8,049 nucleotides of DNA from the NCBI GenBank assembly GCA_017304505.1, contig JAFKKQ010000064.1:1-8049 (forward strand), given 5' to 3'. The position numbers and the translations under genes are program-made. Source of the DNA: Hyphomicrobiales bacterium. Its GTDB lineage: Bacteria; Pseudomonadota; Alphaproteobacteria; Rhizobiales; Xanthobacteraceae. The stretch's first letter is position 1. Every line of letters starts with the position of its first letter. A model generated the notes under the pieces. The model saw only the letters and a program-made list of their open reading frames with translations, was not told the origin of the DNA and did not search any database. Of the stretch, positions 5,498 through 8,049 are shown piece by piece.

Positions 5498-6862
5498 TCA
5501 GCGTCCGGCGGCGATCCTCGGTGCAGGCTCGCCTGGCCGCGCGTCGAAGAAACGATTGCCGGGCCGCGGCAGGCCGAGGTTTTCGCGCAGGGTCGTTCCT
5601 TCGTATTCGCGCCGGAACAGGCCGCGCCGCTGCAATTCCGGGATCACGCCGTTGACGAAGTCGTCGAGTCCGCCGGGCAGATAGGGGAACATGATGGTGA
5701 AGCCGTCGCTGGCGTCCGTCTCGATCCATTCCTCCATCTCGTCGGCGATGGTTTTCGGCGTGCCGATCATGGCGAGGCCGGAGTAACCGCCCAACCGCTG
5801 CGCGAGCTGGTGCACGGTGAGGTTTTCGCGCCGCGCCAGCGCGATGGCACGTTCGCGGCCGCTCTTGCTGGCGTTGCTTTCGGGAATGTCGGGCAGCGGT
5901 CCATCGGGGTCGAACTTCGAGGCGTCGTGGCCGAGCGCGATGGAGAGCGAGGCAATTGAATTGGCGTAGTTGACCAGGCTGTCGAGCTTGGCGCGCTTGG
6001 CACGTGCTTCCTCCACCGTTTCGCCGACCACGACGAAACACGCGGGCTGTATTTTCATGTGATCGCGATTGCGGCCGAGCTTGTCCATCCGGCCTTTGAC
6101 GTCGGCGTAGAATTTCCGGCCGGCATCGATGTCGCTTTGCGCGGTGAACACAGCTTCGGCAGTTTCGGCGGCAAGCTGCCGGCCGGCGTCCGATGCTCCG
6201 GCCTGCACGATCACCGGCCAGCCTTGAATCGGACGGGCGATATTGATCGGCCCGCGCACCGAGAGAAACTCGCCCTTGTGATTAAGCACGTGCATCTTGT
6301 CGGGATCGAAGAACACGCCGCTGTCGACGTCACGGATAAAAGCGTCATCCGCCCAGGAGTCCCACAAGCCGGTCACGACGTCATAGAACTCACGCGCGCG
6401 ACGATAGCGCTCGCTGTGCTCCATATGCTCTTCGAGGCCGAAGTTCAGCGCCGCGTCCGGGTTGGACGTGGTCACGACATTCCAGCCCGCACGGCCGCCG
6501 CTGATGTGATCGAGCGAGGCGAAGCGGCGCGCGATATGATAGGGCGCATCGAACGTTGTCGAGCCGGTGGCGACGAGGCCGATGTGCGAGGTTGCTTGCG
6601 AGAGCGCCGACAGCAGCGTGAACGGCTCGAACGAACTGGCCGTGTGGCTGCGCTTGAGCGCGTCCATCGGCATGTTGAGCACGGCCATGTGGTCGGCCAT
6701 GAAGAAGGCATCGAACTTGGCCGCCTCCAGCTTCTGGATGGCATGCTTGATGTGCCTGTAGTTGAAATTCATGTCCGGCCAGGCGCCGGGGTAGCGCCAG
6801 GCGCCTGTGTGGATGCTGGCGGGGCGCATGAATGCGTTGAGCTTGATTTGACGACTGGCCAT
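5498..6862 (-). CDS. LLM-class flavin-dependent monooxygenase, NtaA/SnaA/DszA family
   Basis: The product is 454 residues, the usual length for the nitrilotriacetate monooxygenase component A / pristinamycin synthase A / DszA group. Key stretches are KFDAFFMADHMAVLN (49-63), GLVATGSTTFDAPYHIARRF (95-114), DHISGGRAGWNVVTTSNPDAALNFG (118-142), and PVIVQAGASDAGRQLAAETAEAVFT (216-240), which shape the FMN and substrate site of the luciferase-like barrel. YSGLAMIGTPKTIADEM (360-376) and TIMFPYLPGGLDDFV (389-403) are the typical C-terminal blocks. These enzymes use FMNH2 from a separate reductase and O2 to cleave C-N or C-S bonds or oxidise sulfur. No reductase gene is in the window. The frame is open back to 7195, but the ATG at 6862 is chosen because the family N-terminus (RQIKLNAFM) begins there and GGAG lies six bases upstream. 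It is divergent from the second Bug gene. The substrate cannot be inferred. Confidence 0.94.
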   Translation of the reverse strand: MASRQIKLNAFMRPASIHTGAWRYPGAWPDMNFNYRHIKHAIQKLEAAKFDAFFMADHMAVLNMPMDALKRSHTASSFEPFTLLSALSQATSHIGLVATGSTTFDAPYHIARRFASLDHISGGRAGWNVVTTSNPDAALNFGLEEHMEHSERYRRAREFYDVVTGLWDSWADDAFIRDVDSGVFFDPDKMHVLNHKGEFLSVRGPINIARPIQGWPVIVQAGASDAGRQLAAETAEAVFTAQSDIDAGRKFYADVKGRMDKLGRNRDHMKIQPACFVVVGETVEEARAKRAKLDSLVNYANSIASLSIALGHDASKFDPDGPLPDIPESNASKSGRERAIALARRENLTVHQLAQRLGGYSGLAMIGTPKTIADEMEEWIETDASDGFTIMFPYLPGGLDDFVNGVIPELQRRGLFRREYEGTTLRENLGLPRPGNRFFDARPGEPAPRIAAGR

Positions 6863-7095
6863 GAACAACTCCGTGCGCCCGGCAGGCATGATCGAAACCG
6901 GATTCGAATATAGGGCTGCCGGCACGTTAGAAAAGCGGTGGGCAGGCGCCAGCCCATTTGAAGAATGTCCATCCTTCGGGAGCGCCATGCGACATTGATT
7001 TCCCTTGTCGAACATGCGTGCGGGGGAATAGTTTGCGGCAGCAATCCGCCCCTTCGCCGGGCCGCCCATTTTCCGATAACGCTTGAGGAGCCGCC
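6863..7095. promoter_or_regulatory. Divergent promoter region between the monooxygenase and second Bug genes
   Basis: Both genes start outward from this 233-bp gap. For the minus-strand monooxygenase, TATATT (complement of 6907-6912) is a good -10 box about 45 bases from the ATG, with only a poor TTTTCT-like -35. For the plus-strand Bug gene, TTGTCG (7005-7010) and AATAGT (7027-7032), 16 bp apart, are a weak sigma-70 candidate. GAGGAG at 7085-7090 is a strong ribosome binding site five bases before the ATG at 7096. The proposed promoters are inference from hexamer matching. Confidence 0.45.
6986..7018. promoter_or_regulatory. Candidate operator: CGACA-N11-TGTCG inverted repeat flanked by CATGCG repeats
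   Basis: CGACA (6990-6994) and TGTCG (7006-7010) form a 5-bp inverted repeat with an 11-bp spacer. CATGCG occurs as a direct repeat at 6986-6991 and 7013-7018, on either side. The right arm overlaps the candidate -35 of the divergent Bug gene, where a repressor or LysR/GntR-type regulator could act. No regulator gene is in the window. The arms are short, so chance is not excluded. Confidence 0.35.
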
Positions 7096-8049
7096 ATGCC
7101 GATTTCCCGCCGTACCCTGCTGGCCACGCTGGCTGCAGCCCCGCTCGCCTCCGTGATGTCCCGACCGGCCTTTGCCGCTTATCCCGACAAGCCAATCCGC
7201 TTGGTCGTGCCGTTCGCCGCGGGCGGCAACGCCGACCTCGTCGGGCGCCTGATGGGCGAGGGCATCTCGAAGGCTCTGGGGCAGCCGGTCATCGTCGAGA
7301 ACCGCACCGGCGCCGGCGGCAGCATCGGGGCTGCGGCGGTCGCGACAGCGGCGCCGGATGGCTACACGTTGCTGGGAGGCTCGAACGGGCCGCTGACGGT
7401 CAATCCGTTCGTGCAAGCCAAGCTCAGCTATCACCCGCTCGAGGACTTTGTTGCCATCGGGCTCGCCAACCTCGCGCCGCACGCGATCGTGCTGCACGAT
7501 TCCGTCAAGGTTAAAAACGTCGCCGAACTGGTGGCGCTGTCGAAGGAGAAGCAGATCACGCTCGCCACGTCCGGGGTCGGCAGCGCAACGCATCTAACGC
7601 TGGCGCGCTTCAATGCGGCGACCGGCGCGAAGCTGGTGCATGTGCCGTATCGCGGCGGCGGCGCGTTGATCCCCGACGTGCTGGCCGGCAACGTGTCCGG
7701 TGCGATGACCGAGATGTCGACGCTGCTCGAACATCACAACAAGGGCAAGGTCCGCATCCTTGTCGTGGCGTGGACCAAGCGTTCGGTGCGCGCGCCCGAC
7801 GTGCCGACGATGATTGAGAGCGGCGTGAAGAACTTCACCGCCGCGAGCTACGTCGGTCTGGTGGCGCCCTCGAAGACGCCGCCCGCTATCGTTGCCACAC
7901 TGGAGAAGGCGCTTATCGCGACACTGGCCGAAAAGTCGACGCAGGATAAATTCATTGCCAGCGGCGCAGAGCTTGTTCCGCCCGACTTGCAGACCTCCAA
8001 GGGGTTCGCCGCCTACATCAAGAAGGATTACGAAGAGTCCAAGGAAGCG
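7096..8049 (+). CDS. Second Bug/TctC-family periplasmic solute-binding protein, Tat-exported, 3' end cut by the window
   Basis: An open frame of 318 codons runs from the ATG at 7096 to the right edge without a stop. Bug proteins are usually about 320-330 residues, so only a few residues are missing. The start shows a twin-arginine signal, SRRTLLATLAAAP, with a likely cut after AFA near residue 27. Landmarks in order are RLVVPFAAGGNAD (canonical GG in the first ligand loop), VIVENRTGAGGSIGA, DGYTLLGG, LATSGVGSATHL, VHVPYRGGGALIPDVLAG, and VPTMIESG. The protein should capture a carboxylate or similar solute in the periplasm. The visible neighbours include no TctA/TctB; these could lie beyond the right edge. 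It is divergent from the monooxygenase gene and is a diverged paralogue of the Bug protein at 4286-5260. GAGGAG lies five bases before the start. Family assignment is firm and the ligand is unknown. Confidence 0.93.
   Translation, partial: MPISRRTLLATLAAAPLASVMSRPAFAAYPDKPIRLVVPFAAGGNADLVGRLMGEGISKALGQPVIVENRTGAGGSIGAAAVATAAPDGYTLLGGSNGPLTVNPFVQAKLSYHPLEDFVAIGLANLAPHAIVLHDSVKVKNVAELVALSKEKQITLATSGVGSATHLTLARFNAATGAKLVHVPYRGGGALIPDVLAGNVSGAMTEMSTLLEHHNKGKVRILVVAWTKRSVRAPDVPTMIESGVKNFTAASYVGLVAPSKTPPAIVATLEKALIATLAEKSTQDKFIASGAELVPPDLQTSKGFAAYIKKDYEESKEA

Noticed and set aside
5162..5959. 265-codon plus-strand open frame spanning the Bug/monooxygenase gap
   Set aside because: It overlaps two real minus-strand genes and has low-complexity Gly/Arg composition without motifs.
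6059..6913. 284-codon plus-strand open frame opposite the flavin monooxygenase gene
   Set aside because: It is antisense to a well-recognised gene, has no recognisable domain, and is explained by the high GC of third codon positions.
6863..7195. Upstream extension of the monooxygenase gene by 111 codons
   Set aside because: It runs across the divergent gap and into the start of the second Bug gene, and the family N-terminus begins at 6862.

Overview
The window is GC-rich DNA with codon use and gene content typical of an alphaproteobacterium. The best guess is Hyphomicrobiales near Bradyrhizobium, Afipia, Rhodopseudomonas or Pseudolabrys. The reasons are an EttA-type ABC-F protein, an MltB-type transglycosylase with a C-terminal peptidoglycan-binding domain, and several orphan Tat-exported Bug/TctC solute-binding proteins. 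The genus is inference. I see no rRNA, tRNA, CRISPR array, transposase or phage gene.

Left half (1-2900), housekeeping and envelope. The 3' end of ettA (plus strand) is followed by a GC hairpin and a 185-bp gap. Then come two closely packed plus-strand genes: a four-helix UPF0114/YqhA inner-membrane protein and a secreted MltB-family lytic transglycosylase, separated by 4 bp. A strong hairpin at 2496-2521 separates them from a convergent minus-strand gene for a small secreted protein with a glycine-zipper-like segment and four cysteines. Its 256-bp upstream region holds an uninterrupted run of 15 G, hairpins and a set of GTTCAG/CTGAAC repeats.

Right half (3157-8049), a catabolic-looking module. 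Four minus-strand genes read 6862 to 3157: an NtaA/SnaA/DszA-type flavin monooxygenase, a Tat-exported Bug solute-binding protein, a stand-alone CinA C-terminal-type amidohydrolase with an altered catalytic motif, and a cysteine-free carboxymuconolactone decarboxylase-like protein. The last three are tightly spaced. Divergent from the monooxygenase across a 233-bp regulatory gap is a second Tat-exported Bug protein, cut by the window end. The likely theme is capture of an organic acid or similar small molecule in the periplasm and its oxidation in the cytoplasm. The substrate cannot be read from the sequence, and no TctA/TctB membrane subunits are present here.

Nothing here is a clearly new system. 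The points most worth a second look are the CinA-like variant inside this catabolic cluster, the 15-G tract with its neighbouring repeats, and the inverted repeat between the divergent monooxygenase and Bug genes.
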